Shown here: in pieces, positions 39,795-47,948 of the stretch | Layout of the letters: every line of letters starts with the position of its first letter | Position numbering within the stretch: position 1 is the stretch's first letter | From: JASGIT01 sp047601665 | GTDB lineage: Bacteria; Pseudomonadota; Gammaproteobacteria; Burkholderiales; Burkholderiaceae_C | Direction: 5' to 3' | Assembly: GCA_047601665.1 (NCBI GenBank) | Contig: JASGIT010000001.1 | Location: forward strand, 620,001-684,000 | DNA: 64,000 nucleotides | Notes under the pieces: generated by a model | Seen by the model: only the letters and a program-made list of their open reading frames with translations | Databases searched by the model: none | Told to the model about the DNA's origin: nothing | Program-made: the position numbers and the translations under genes

Positions 39795-41432
39795 TCAGCC
39801 GATCACCTTGGTGGCGGTGGCGTCCAGCTTGGGCGGGTTCTCGAAGGTGTGGAACGGTGCGGGCGAAGGCACTTCCCACTCCAGGCCCTCGGCGGCTTCC
39901 CAGGGCTTTTGCGGAGCCTTTTCACCCTTGCCGCGCATGGCGGGCACCACCACGAACAGGAAGAAGTACACCTGCATGAAGCCGAAACCGAACGCGCCGA
40001 TGGAAGCCACCATGTTGAAGTCGGTGAACTGCATGGGGTAGTCGGCATAGCGGCGCGGCATACCGGCCAGGCCCAGGAAGTGCATCGGGAAGAAGGTCAC
40101 GTTGAAGAAGATCAGCGAGCCCCAGAAGTGGATCTTGCCGCGTGTTTCGCTGTACATCACGCCCGTCCACTTCGGGCTCCAATAGTAGTAGGCCGCGAAC
40201 ATGGAGAACAACGAACCCGCCACCAGCACGTAGTGGAAGTGGGCCACCACGTAGTAGGTGTCCTGCAGTTGGATATCGATGGGCGCCATCGAGAGAATCA
40301 GGCCCGTGAAGCCGCCCATGGTGAACACGAAGATGAAGCCCACGGCGAACAGCATGGGGGTTTCGAACGTCATGGAGCCGCGCCACATGGTGGCGACCCA
40401 GTTGAAGATCTTCACGGCCGTGGGCACGGAGATCAGCATGGTGGCGTACATGAAGAACAGCTGGCCCGTGACCGGCATACCCGTGGTGAACATGTGGTGC
40501 GCCCACACGATGAACGACAGGATGGCGATGGACGACGTGGCGTACACCATGGAGGCGTAGCCGAACAGCTTCTTGCGGCTGAACGCGGGCACGATCTGGC
40601 TGATGATGCCGAAGGCCGGCAGGATCATGATGTACACCTCGGGGTGGCCGAAGAACCAGAAGATGTGCTGGTACATCACCGGGTCGCCGCCGCCGGCGGG
40701 GTTGAAGAAGCTGGTGCCGAAGTGGCGGTCGGTCAGCGTCATGGTGATGGCGCCGGCCAGCACGGGCATCACGGCGATCAGCAGGTAAGCGGTGATGAGC
40801 CAGGTCCAGCAGAACATGGGCATCTTCATCAGCGTCATGCCGGGGGCGCGCATGTTCAGGATGGTGACGATGATGTTGATCGAGCCCATGATGGACGATG
40901 CGCCCAGGATGTGCATGGCGAAAATGCCGCTGTCCATGCTCGGGCCCATTTGCAGCGTGAGCGGCGCATACAGCGTCCAGCCCGCGGCGGGAGCGCCGCC
41001 GGGCATGAAGAACGAGCTCACGAGCATGATGGCCGCAGGAATCATCAGCCAGAAGCTGAAGTTGTTCATACGCGCGAAGGCCATGTCGGAGGCGCCGATC
41101 TGCAGCGGAATCATCCAGTTCGCGAAGCCCACGAAGGCCGGCATGATGGCGCCGAACACCATAATCAGGCCGTGCATGGTGGTGAACTGGTTGAACAGCT
41201 CGGGGTTGACCAACTGCAGGCCGGGGTGGAACAGTTCGGCGCGGATCAGCAGCGCCAGGATGCCGCCGACGATCAGCATGGTGAAGCTGAACAGCAGGTA
41301 CAGCGTGCCGATGTCCTTGTGGTTGGTGGCGAACACCCAGCGCCGCCAGCCCGTGGGGCCGTGGTGGTGATCGTCGTGTGCGTGGTCGTGGCCGTCGTGG
41401 CTGTGGCCGTGGGGATCGAGGACTGCGCTCAT
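39795..41432 (-). CDS. coxA: cytochrome c oxidase subunit I
   Basis: Catalytic heme a / a3-CuB subunit, 545 aa with 12 helices. The CuB/heme histidines are in WFFGHPEVYI, VWAHHMFTTG and VAHFHYVLV. HGLIMVFG carries a low-spin heme ligand. The N-terminus has a histidine-rich stretch (HGHSHDGHDHAHDDHHHG) before WRRWVFATNHKDIGTLYL, possibly binding metal; similar tails occur in relatives. Operon: coxB, coxA, small protein, ctaG, DUF2970, coxC. Confidence 0.97.
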   Translation of the reverse strand: MSAVLDPHGHSHDGHDHAHDDHHHGPTGWRRWVFATNHKDIGTLYLLFSFTMLIVGGILALLIRAELFHPGLQLVNPELFNQFTTMHGLIMVFGAIMPAFVGFANWMIPLQIGASDMAFARMNNFSFWLMIPAAIMLVSSFFMPGGAPAAGWTLYAPLTLQMGPSMDSGIFAMHILGASSIMGSINIIVTILNMRAPGMTLMKMPMFCWTWLITAYLLIAVMPVLAGAITMTLTDRHFGTSFFNPAGGGDPVMYQHIFWFFGHPEVYIMILPAFGIISQIVPAFSRKKLFGYASMVYATSSIAILSFIVWAHHMFTTGMPVTGQLFFMYATMLISVPTAVKIFNWVATMWRGSMTFETPMLFAVGFIFVFTMGGFTGLILSMAPIDIQLQDTYYVVAHFHYVLVAGSLFSMFAAYYYWSPKWTGVMYSETRGKIHFWGSLIFFNVTFFPMHFLGLAGMPRRYADYPMQFTDFNMVASIGAFGFGFMQVYFFLFVVVPAMRGKGEKAPQKPWEAAEGLEWEVPSPAPFHTFENPPKLDATATKVIG

Positions 41433-41463
41433 GGTTGTATCTCTCTAACTGGTACGACGGCCA

Positions 41464-42642
41464 TCAGGGGTTGATCTTGGCGCGCTCGGCCTTGACCTCG
41501 GCAGGCTGGATCAACTGGCCCGTCTTGTTGGACCAGCTGTTCTTGGTGTAGCTGATGACGGCGGCGATTTCGGTGTCGGAAAGCTGTTTCCACGACGGCA
41601 TCCCCTTGTCCATGCGGCCCTTGAGCACCACGTCGAGCTGGTCGGCATGGTTAGCGTCGAGCACCACGGGCGAGCCGTCCAGCGGCTTGACCGGGCCCGC
41701 GCCCTTGCCGTTGGCCTGGTGGCAGGCGGCGCAGTTGGCGGCGTAGACCTTCTCGCCGCGCTTGACGATGTCGTCCAGCGTCCAGACCTTGCTGGGGTCG
41801 TCGGCCTTGGCGGCGGCTTTTTTCTTCTCGGTGTCCACCCAGGCGGTGTAGTCGGCGGCGGACAGCACCTTCACGTGGATGGGCATGTAGGCGTGCTCCT
41901 TGCCGCAGAGTTCGGCGCACTGGCCATAGTAGTCACCCACCTTCTCGGCGCGGAACCAGGTGTCGCGCACGAAGCCGGGAATGGCGTCCTGCTTGATGCC
42001 GAAGGCGGGCACCATGAAGGCGTGGATCACGTCGTTGGCGGTGGTGATCACGCGGACCTTCTTGTTCACGGGCACGACCAGCGGGTAATCCACCTTGAGC
42101 AGGTAGTTGTCGGGCGCGTTGGCCACGTTGCCGCTGTTGGACATGTTGCGCTGTTCAGTGTCGAGCGTGGAGATGTACGACAGGCCCTCGCCTTCGCCAT
42201 TGATGTAGTCGTAGCCCCACTTCCACTGGTAGCCGGTGACCTTGACGGTCAGGTCGGCGTTGGTGGTGTCCTTCTGCGCCACCAGCACCTTGGTGGCGGG
42301 CAGGGCCATGAGGATCACGATGATGAAGGGCACGATGGTCCACACCACTTCGACGGTGACGGACTCGTGGAAGTTGGCCGCCTTGGCGCCGCGCGACTTG
42401 CGGTGCTGCCAGATGGAATAGAACATCACCGCGAACACGGCGATGAAGATCACCGTGCAGATGATCAGCATCATCCAGTGCAGGTGGCTCTGCTCCTCGG
42501 AAATCTTGGTAACCCCCGGGGTCAGGTTGAGCTGGTTGACTCCTGGGCCTCCCGGAAGGTCTTGCACGGCGTGGGCTGCGGTGCCCACCCATGCACCGGC
42601 AGTCAGCAGCAGAGAAGCCAGCTTGTTGGAAATGCTCTTCAT
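41464..42642 (-). CDS. coxB: cytochrome c oxidase subunit II with C-terminal cytochrome c domain
   Basis: CuA subunit, 392 aa (caa3-like fusion). Signal peptide (LASLLLTAGAWVGTAAHA), two helices, then the CuA domain with C-AELC-GKEHAYM ligands and the VTGYQWKWGYDY aromatic patch. A cytochrome c domain follows with CAACH at 304-308 and a GMPSW methionine. The start is ATG at 42642; a GTG nine bases upstream is possible. First gene of the cox operon. Confidence 0.95.
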   Translation of the reverse strand: MKSISNKLASLLLTAGAWVGTAAHAVQDLPGGPGVNQLNLTPGVTKISEEQSHLHWMMLIICTVIFIAVFAVMFYSIWQHRKSRGAKAANFHESVTVEVVWTIVPFIIVILMALPATKVLVAQKDTTNADLTVKVTGYQWKWGYDYINGEGEGLSYISTLDTEQRNMSNSGNVANAPDNYLLKVDYPLVVPVNKKVRVITTANDVIHAFMVPAFGIKQDAIPGFVRDTWFRAEKVGDYYGQCAELCGKEHAYMPIHVKVLSAADYTAWVDTEKKKAAAKADDPSKVWTLDDIVKRGEKVYAANCAACHQANGKGAGPVKPLDGSPVVLDANHADQLDVVLKGRMDKGMPSWKQLSDTEIAAVISYTKNSWSNKTGQLIQPAEVKAERAKINP

Positions 42643-42690
42643 AGTTCTCACTTACTTCTTCACAATTTCCTTGCACACGCCTGCGTGGGG

Positions 42691-43167
42691 TCAGGCTGCG
42701 CGCAAAGCCATGCGGATCTCCGAGGCCAGGGCCTGGCGAAGCTCGGGCGCCACGTAGCGCCCCACTTCCACCGACCGCCCTTGCGCCGACACCATGATCA
42801 GCGAGCGGTCGCAGGCCTTGGGCTCCACATGAACCCGGCTTCGGTCAAATTCGGAACGTTCCTTGCGGCCTGCGGTTTCGCGCTCCACCACCAGGCGCGA
42901 GCCTTGCAGCGAGATCGTTTCCGCGTCCTTGGCGTGGCGGCCAAACACCACCAGCGCCCAGCCCGCGGCGGCGACGCAAAAGCCTGCCACCGACAGGGCG
43001 GCATGGACGCCGCACACCCACAGGGCAGAAGCCGCCGCAAGGGAGAACGTGCAGAACGCCAGGTACGCGCAGGCGAGCTGCGACAGCGACCACGGACTGT
43101 TGCGCGCTGAGCGCCAGTCAATCCGTTGGCCTGAAACCCTGGCGAAACGAAATGTCAAGCCCGTCAC
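42691..43167 (-). CDS. DUF2244 membrane protein
   Basis: About 158 aa with two adjacent helices (LACAYLAFCTFSLAAASALW and LSVAGFCVAAAGWALVVFG), then a soluble C-terminal part (SRVHVEPK, SLIMVSAQGRSVEVGRYV). This is the DUF2244 layout. The start is uncertain: GTG at 43167 with GGGGA upstream, or GTG at 43218. Lies just ahead of coxB on the same strand; function unknown. Confidence 0.78.
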   Translation of the reverse strand: MTGLTFRFARVSGQRIDWRSARNSPWSLSQLACAYLAFCTFSLAAASALWVCGVHAALSVAGFCVAAAGWALVVFGRHAKDAETISLQGSRLVVERETAGRKERSEFDRSRVHVEPKACDRSLIMVSAQGRSVEVGRYVAPELRQALASEIRMALRAA

Positions 43168-43238
43168 TTGTCCCCATCCATTGGCTTCTTCCCTGCATGT
43201 GCGCGCACCCAGGCGCACCGGGAGAATCCGAGTTTTCG

Positions 43239-44168
43239 TCAGGAATTGTAGCCTGCCTTACCGCCCGCCCCGGGCGGCCTGGAGCCAGTACGCAACATCG
43301 CGCGCATGTCCTGGAGCGAAACGGCGCTTTGCTCGCTCATGCGCACCTTGGGCGCGGGCTTGAAGGCGTGGCCATAGACGATTTCGAAGGTGAGCGCGAT
43401 CTGGCCGCCCTGCCGCGCGTCGGCCATTTCCTCGGCCATGTGGCGCTCCAGCTGCGCGCGCCAGCCCCGTCCGCGCAGCCCGGCGAAGCGCTGCGGATGC
43501 AGATTCGCGCCCAGCTCGCGCAGTTCCTGCAGCGCACGCGCGGGGGTGGCGAAGGTGAGCGTGATGCGTTCCATGTCCATCACCGGCTCGGCAAAGCCGG
43601 CGTGGACGAGCATGTCGCCCCAGTCGTGCATGTCGGTGAACGCATGGCCCGCGGGCGGCCAGCCCAGGTGACGGTAGAGCGCGTGCAGTTCGCGGGCGGT
43701 GTCGGGCCCCAGGCAGGAGAACATCAGGTAGCCGTCCACCGCGATGGCGCGGTGCCACTGGCGGATGAGCGCTTCGGGGTCCGCCGCCATGTGCAGCGCC
43801 ATGTTGGCCCAGAGCATGTTGACGCTGCCGTCCTGCGGCAAGCCGAAGCGCGGGCGCGCCTTGCTCCACCATTTCTGCCAGCCCTTGGCCTCCAGGGCGG
43901 CGCGGGCGGCGGCCTGGCGGGCCGGCGCCTCGTGGATGGTGCAGGCGGCCTGCGGATAGCGCCCGGCCACCAGCGCATGGCCCGCGAGTCCCCCGCGCAC
44001 GGGTTCCCAATCGCACCAGGCGGCGGGGGCCTGGCGGATCCATTGCAGGCGCTCCTGCATACGGCGCGCCACTTCTTCGTGCAGCCAGGGGGAGGCGGCG
44101 AGCGCGGCGGCCTGCCAGCGGGCGGCGGCCACGGGGTCGATGGTGGGGGGGAGTTGGTGTTCTGGCAT
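43239..44168 (-). CDS. SAM-dependent methyltransferase, BioC-like
   Basis: A 309-aa class I methyltransferase-like protein. The recognisable core is VNMLWANMALHMAADPEALIRQWHR followed by GYLMFSCLGPDTARELHALY (cited in two parts), closely like BioC malonyl-ACP methyltransferases. The N-terminal SAM-binding motif I is weak: the usual DxGxG is replaced by a PVRGGLAGHALVAGRYP region, so activity is uncertain. Divergent from comF across 24 bp. No biotin genes are near. Confidence 0.72.
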   Translation of the reverse strand: MPEHQLPPTIDPVAAARWQAAALAASPWLHEEVARRMQERLQWIRQAPAAWCDWEPVRGGLAGHALVAGRYPQAACTIHEAPARQAAARAALEAKGWQKWWSKARPRFGLPQDGSVNMLWANMALHMAADPEALIRQWHRAIAVDGYLMFSCLGPDTARELHALYRHLGWPPAGHAFTDMHDWGDMLVHAGFAEPVMDMERITLTFATPARALQELRELGANLHPQRFAGLRGRGWRAQLERHMAEEMADARQGGQIALTFEIVYGHAFKPAPKVRMSEQSAVSLQDMRAMLRTGSRPPGAGGKAGYNS

Positions 44169-44192
44169 GGGGCGTGGCGAGTATATTGAGCC

Positions 44193-44882
44193 ATGCCCTC
44201 CCTCCCCAGCCTGTGCGCGGTCTGCCATGCCTGGCCCGCGCAGCGGGTGTGCGATGGTTGCGTGTCGCGTTTTGCCATGCCACGCCCGCGCTGCGCCACG
44301 TGCGCCCTGGCCGTGCCGGAAGGCGTGGCGCAGTGCGGCGCCTGCCTGCGCGAGCCGCTGGGGCTGGATGGCTGCCTGGCGGCGGTGGATTATGGCTACC
44401 CCTGGGCCGGGCTGCTGTCTGAATTCAAGTTCCAGGGCGACCCCGGCTGGGCGGGCACGCTGGCGCGGCTGCTGCGCGCCGCGCCGGGGGTGGACGAGGC
44501 GCTGGCCGCCGCCGACAGCGTGCTGCCCATTCCGCTGGCGCCCGGGCGGCTGGCGGAGCGGGGGTTCAACCAGTCCTTGCTGCTGGCGCGGGCGCTGGCC
44601 CCGCGCAAGGCGGCTCCGCGCTGGCTGCTGCGCCTGCGCGATACCGCCGCGCAGAGCGGCCTGCCCCGCGCGGCGCGCCTGCGCAATCTGCGCGCGGCTT
44701 TCGCGGTGGAGCCGCGCGCCATTCCTCGGCTGCAGGGCCGGAGCGTGCTGCTGGTGGATGACGTGATGACCACGGGGGCCACGCTGCAGGCCGCCGCCGC
44801 CGTGCTGCGACAGGCGGGCGCGGCGCGGGTGCAGGCGGTGGTCGTGGCGCGCACGCCGGCCGGCCATAACGACGCACAATAA
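44193..44882 (+). CDS. comF: ComF family phosphoribosyltransferase-like protein
   Basis: Competence/DNA-uptake protein, 229 aa. An N-terminal double zinc-binding segment (CAVCH, CDGC, CATC, CGAC) precedes a PRTase domain with VLPIPLAP, RGFNQSLLLARAL and the PRPP loop VLLVDDVMTTGATL. trmL follows 5 bp later. Confidence 0.92.
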   Translation: MPSLPSLCAVCHAWPAQRVCDGCVSRFAMPRPRCATCALAVPEGVAQCGACLREPLGLDGCLAAVDYGYPWAGLLSEFKFQGDPGWAGTLARLLRAAPGVDEALAAADSVLPIPLAPGRLAERGFNQSLLLARALAPRKAAPRWLLRLRDTAAQSGLPRAARLRNLRAAFAVEPRAIPRLQGRSVLLVDDVMTTGATLQAAAAVLRQAGAARVQAVVVARTPAGHNDAQ

Positions 44883-44887
44883 AGCCC

Positions 44888-45355
44888 ATGTTTCATATCG
44901 TCCTGGTCGAGCCTGAAATTCCGCCCAACACCGGCAACGTCATCCGGCTTGCGGCCAACACGGGCTGCACGCTGCATCTGGTCGAGCCGCTGGGGTTTTC
45001 CATGGAAGACCGCCTGCTGCGCCGCGCGGGGCTGGATTACCACGAGTGGGCGCGTGTGCTGCGCCACTCGGGATGGACGACTTTCCTGCGCACCGCCCAG
45101 CCCGACCCGGCGCGCATGTTCGCGCTGACCACGCACGCCACGCAGTCGGTGTACGACACGGGGTTCCAGCGCGGCGACTGGTTCGTCTTCGGCGCCGAAA
45201 CGCGCGGGCTGCCGCCCGAGTTGCGCGAGACCTTCGCGCCCGCTCAACGCCTGCGCCTGCCCATGCTGGAGGGGCAGCGCAGCCTGAACCTGTCGAACGC
45301 CGTGGCGGTCACGGTGTACGAGGCGTGGCGGCAGAACAGCTTTCTGGCCCCGTAA
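44888..45355 (+). CDS. trmL: tRNA (cytidine(34)-2'-O)-methyltransferase
   Basis: SPOUT methyltransferase, 155 aa, modifying the wobble base of tRNA-Leu. Motifs: VLVEPEIPPNTGNVIRLAAN, FGAETRGLP and MLEGQRSLNLSNAVAVTVYE. Its 3' end overlaps the end of the convergent LysR gene by 47 nt. Confidence 0.95.
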   Translation: MFHIVLVEPEIPPNTGNVIRLAANTGCTLHLVEPLGFSMEDRLLRRAGLDYHEWARVLRHSGWTTFLRTAQPDPARMFALTTHATQSVYDTGFQRGDWFVFGAETRGLPPELRETFAPAQRLRLPMLEGQRSLNLSNAVAVTVYEAWRQNSFLAP

Positions 45356-46295
45356 GCCCGATCACGTTCACGCCGGCCTGCTGCGCCTCGCGCACGGCCA
45401 TGCGCGTGTGCTCGGCCAGGAATTCCAGGAAGGCGCGCGTGCGCGCGGGCATGAACTTGCGGCTGGGCAGCGCCGCGTAGATGGTGTAGCGCCCCACGTT
45501 CCAGGGCGCGAGCACGCGCACCAGCTGCCCGTCGCGCAGGTAGGGCGCCACCAGGTTGACCGGCTGGCCGGTGATGCCCGCGCCCGCGAGCGCGGCGGCC
45601 AGCAGGGTTTCGAGGTGGTTGGACACGAACACGGGCTGCGCCAGGCGCACGTCCACGGCGCGGTTGCCGTCCTCGGGGTTGAACAGGCGCAGCACGCCGT
45701 TGCGCGCGTCGGTGCGCGGGCGCAGCAGGCAGTCGTGCGCCGTCAGTTCTTCGGGGCGCTGGGGCATACCGCGCCGGCGCAGGTATTCGGGCGAGGCGCA
45801 GACCACGGCCTCGGTGGCGGCGATGGGGCGGGCGATGATGTTGGCGTCATACTGCTCGTCCACGCCCATCAGGGTGATGTCGTAGTTGCCCACGGGCGGG
45901 GCCATGAGCGTCTCGACGTGGATCTCGATGAGGATGTGCGGGTGCAGCCGCCGGAATTCCGTCGCCAGCGGCGCAAGGATGTTCACGGCCAGCACCGGCG
46001 GCGCCAGCAGCCGCAACGGGCCGGAAAGCTGCTCGGAATGCGCCTGGGCCACGTCGAAGGCGTCGTCCACGTCGGAGAGGATCTGCCGCACGCGCGCCAG
46101 GTACGCCTCGCCCGCCTCGGTGAGCGACACGCGGCGCGTGGTGCGTTGCAGCAGGCGCGCGCCCAGGTGGTCTTCCAGGTCGGCGACGAGCCGCGTGACG
46201 CCGGCGGGCGACATGTCCAACTTGCGGGCCGCCGCCGCGAAGCCGCCTTCGTCGGCCACGGCCTGGAACACGCGCATGGTCAGGAGTCTATCCAT
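45309..46295 (-). CDS. LysR-family regulator (CrgA/AaeR-like)
   Basis: 328 aa. Winged helix DRLLTMRVFQAVADEGGFAA, then ARKLDMSPAGVTRLVADLED, and the family GARLLQRTTRRVSLTEAGEAY. Its C-terminal tail (GLTGPESCSAATPRTP) overlaps trmL on the other strand. Divergent from the DUF4148 gene across about 150 bp containing a perfect inverted repeat, the likely autoregulatory site. Confidence 0.9.
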   Translation of the reverse strand: MDRLLTMRVFQAVADEGGFAAAARKLDMSPAGVTRLVADLEDHLGARLLQRTTRRVSLTEAGEAYLARVRQILSDVDDAFDVAQAHSEQLSGPLRLLAPPVLAVNILAPLATEFRRLHPHILIEIHVETLMAPPVGNYDITLMGVDEQYDANIIARPIAATEAVVCASPEYLRRRGMPQRPEELTAHDCLLRPRTDARNGVLRLFNPEDGNRAVDVRLAQPVFVSNHLETLLAAALAGAGITGQPVNLVAPYLRDGQLVRVLAPWNVGRYTIYAALPSRKFMPARTRAFLEFLAEHTRMAVREAQQAGVNVIGLTGPESCSAATPRTP

Positions 46296-46368
46296 GGGGC
46301 AATAAACCAAGAGGTTGATCGCACCATTATTTCAGTTCCGGAAACGAAGCGTTCCCTGGGGGCCGATT

Positions 46369-46391
46369 TATCTAGGCATTAACCCTAGATA
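46369..46391. promoter_or_regulatory. Inverted repeat in the LysR/DUF4148 intergenic region
   Basis: TATCTAGG-N7-CCTAGATA, perfect 8-bp arms, centred between the divergent genes. Size and position fit a LysR-type binding site. Confidence 0.6.
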
Positions 46392-46449
46392 CAGTGCATT
46401 CCATCGATGGACGACATCCCGCCGCCCGCGAACTTGAAGGAGTTCCACC

Positions 46450-46635
46450 ATGCAAGTCTTCCGCACCCTGGCCACCGCTGCCCTGATCGCCGTTGCAGGC
46501 TTTGGCGGCATTGCCGCGCAGGCCCAGACCGCGCAGCCCCTGACCCGCGCCGAAGTCCAGGCCCAGGTGGCCCAGGCCATGAAGGACGGCACCCTGGACC
46601 GGGGCGGCGCCATCTACCAGCCCGCAAGGCCGTGA
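46450..46635 (+). CDS. DUF4148 small exported protein
   Basis: 61 aa: signal peptide (LATAALIAVAGFGGIAAQAQ) and a short mature part with LTRAEVQAQVAQAMKDGTL, the DUF4148 motif. AAGGAG lies nine bases before the ATG. Such genes often sit beside a LysR gene in Burkholderiales and are strongly regulated; function unknown. A terminator follows. Confidence 0.85.
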   Translation: MQVFRTLATAALIAVAGFGGIAAQAQTAQPLTRAEVQAQVAQAMKDGTLDRGGAIYQPARP

Positions 46636-46689
46636 TTGCCGGGCCAGCGCGCTACCGCCTACTTACTTAATAAGAAGCCCCTGCCCTCG

Positions 46690-46714
46690 ACCCGGCCCCG
46701 TGCCGGGTTTGTTG
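46690..46714 (+). terminator. Rho-independent terminator
   Basis: ACCCGGC-CCCGT-GCCGGGT followed by TTGTTGTTT, between the DUF4148 gene and the convergent MaoC gene. Confidence 0.75.
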
Positions 46715-46716
46715 TT

Positions 46717-47181
46717 TCAGGCCGCCGCGCCGAAGCTGCGCGAGATCGATTCGGCCACGCACACCGGCTTGTCGGAGCCTTCGCGCTCGATGGTGACCAG
46801 CCAGTCGATCTGCAGGCCGTCGGGCGGCAGCGGCTCGGCGGATTGCAGCTTCATGCGCGCGCGCAGACGGCTGCCCACGGGCACGGGCGCGGTGAAGCGC
46901 ACTTTGTTCAGGCCGTAGTTCACGCCCATGCGCGCGCCCTTGATCTCCAGCGCCATCTGGAAGAACCGGGGCAGCAGCGACAGCGTGAGAAAACCGTGCG
47001 CGATGGGCGCGCCGAACGGGCCGGCCTTGGCGCGCTCGGGGTCGATGTGGATCCACTGGTGGTCGCCCGTGGCGTCGGCGAACAGGTTGACTTGCTCTTG
47101 CGTGACGGTGATCCAGTCGGTCACGGAGACTTCTTGCCCCACCAGGGCGCGCATTTCGGAATAGCTGTGGAAGGTTTTCAT
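46717..47181 (-). CDS. MaoC-family hydratase
   Basis: Hot-dog fold (R)-specific enoyl-CoA hydratase-like protein, 154 aa. The catalytic motif FADATGDHQWIHIDPERAKA contains the Asp-His dyad, followed by GPFGAPIAHGFLTLSL. Start ATG at 47181; a GTG three codons earlier is possible. Stands alone on its strand. Confidence 0.9.
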   Translation of the reverse strand: MKTFHSYSEMRALVGQEVSVTDWITVTQEQVNLFADATGDHQWIHIDPERAKAGPFGAPIAHGFLTLSLLPRFFQMALEIKGARMGVNYGLNKVRFTAPVPVGSRLRARMKLQSAEPLPPDGLQIDWLVTIEREGSDKPVCVAESISRSFGAAA

Positions 47182-47232
47182 GGCGTGCACTGTAGTGGGC
47201 CTACGGGTGCGCGCCTTGGCCCCTAGGGGACA

Positions 47233-47293
47233 GTTTCAAGCCAAATCGGCCTCCAGCGCTTACAGGACAAGCGCTGGCAGCTATCAAATCAGG
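47233..47293 (-). repeat. Dispersed ~55-bp AGCGCT repeat, copy 9
   Basis: On the minus strand: TTTGATAGCTGCCAGCGCTT, GTCCTGTAAGCGCTGGAGGC, CGATTTGGCTTGAA. A near-consensus copy, directly at the stop of the RhtB-type gene. Confidence 0.8.
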
Positions 47294-47921
47294 AGTGACC
47301 GCGCTTCACGAAGAACAGCCCCGCGCCCACGCACATCAGCAGCCCGCCGAACACGCGGTTCTGCGCGCGCAAAGCCTTGGCGCTGTTCAGCAGGCGGCGC
47401 AGCGCGCTCGCGCCCGCGGCGTAGCCGTGCATCACCGTCACGTCCACGGCCACGGTGGTCGCGGCCATGACCAGCAGCTGCGGCCACAGCGGGCGCGCGT
47501 CAGTCATGAACTGGGGCAGCACGGCCACCATGAAGACGATGCCCTTGGGGTTGGTGGCGTTGGTGAGAAAGCCCGTGAACATGCGCTTCTGCCAAGGCCC
47601 GGCGGGCGCCGCCTCGCCGCCCGCGAGCGGCGAAGCGCCGCCCGAGCGCCACTGCTGCCAGCCCAGGTAGATCAGGTAGCACGCGCCCAGCACCTTGACG
47701 ACGCTGAACGCCATTTCGGACGCGACCAGCAGCGACCCCACGCCCGCCCCCGCCACGAACAGGATCAGCAGCAGCCCGGCCTGCAGGCCCAGGATGGTGG
47801 CCGTGGCGCGGCGCACGCCGTAGGCCAGCCCGTGGCTCATGGACAGCACCGCGCCCGAGCCCGGCGAGACGGCGATGAGGCAGGAAGCGACGAAAAAAGC
47901 GAGCCACGTGTGAAAGTCCAT
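47289..47921 (-). CDS. LysE/RhtB-family exporter (second)
   Basis: 210 aa, six helices. Family pattern FFVASCLIAVSPGSGAVLSM and FLTNATNPKGIVFMVAVLPQF. Closest in feel to the RhtB homoserine/threonine group. Divergent from the antiporter gene by 27 bp. The stop lies within the dispersed repeat edge. Confidence 0.9.
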   Translation of the reverse strand: MDFHTWLAFFVASCLIAVSPGSGAVLSMSHGLAYGVRRATATILGLQAGLLLILFVAGAGVGSLLVASEMAFSVVKVLGACYLIYLGWQQWRSGGASPLAGGEAAPAGPWQKRMFTGFLTNATNPKGIVFMVAVLPQFMTDARPLWPQLLVMAATTVAVDVTVMHGYAAGASALRRLLNSAKALRAQNRVFGGLLMCVGAGLFFVKRGHS

Positions 47922-47948
47922 AGGGCCGCGATTAGATACGATTCCGGC

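Noticed and set aside
41380..41432. Histidine-rich N-terminus of CoxA as a novel metal-binding domain
   Set aside because: Similar His-rich starts occur in oxidase subunit I of related bacteria, so it is noted but not listed as new.
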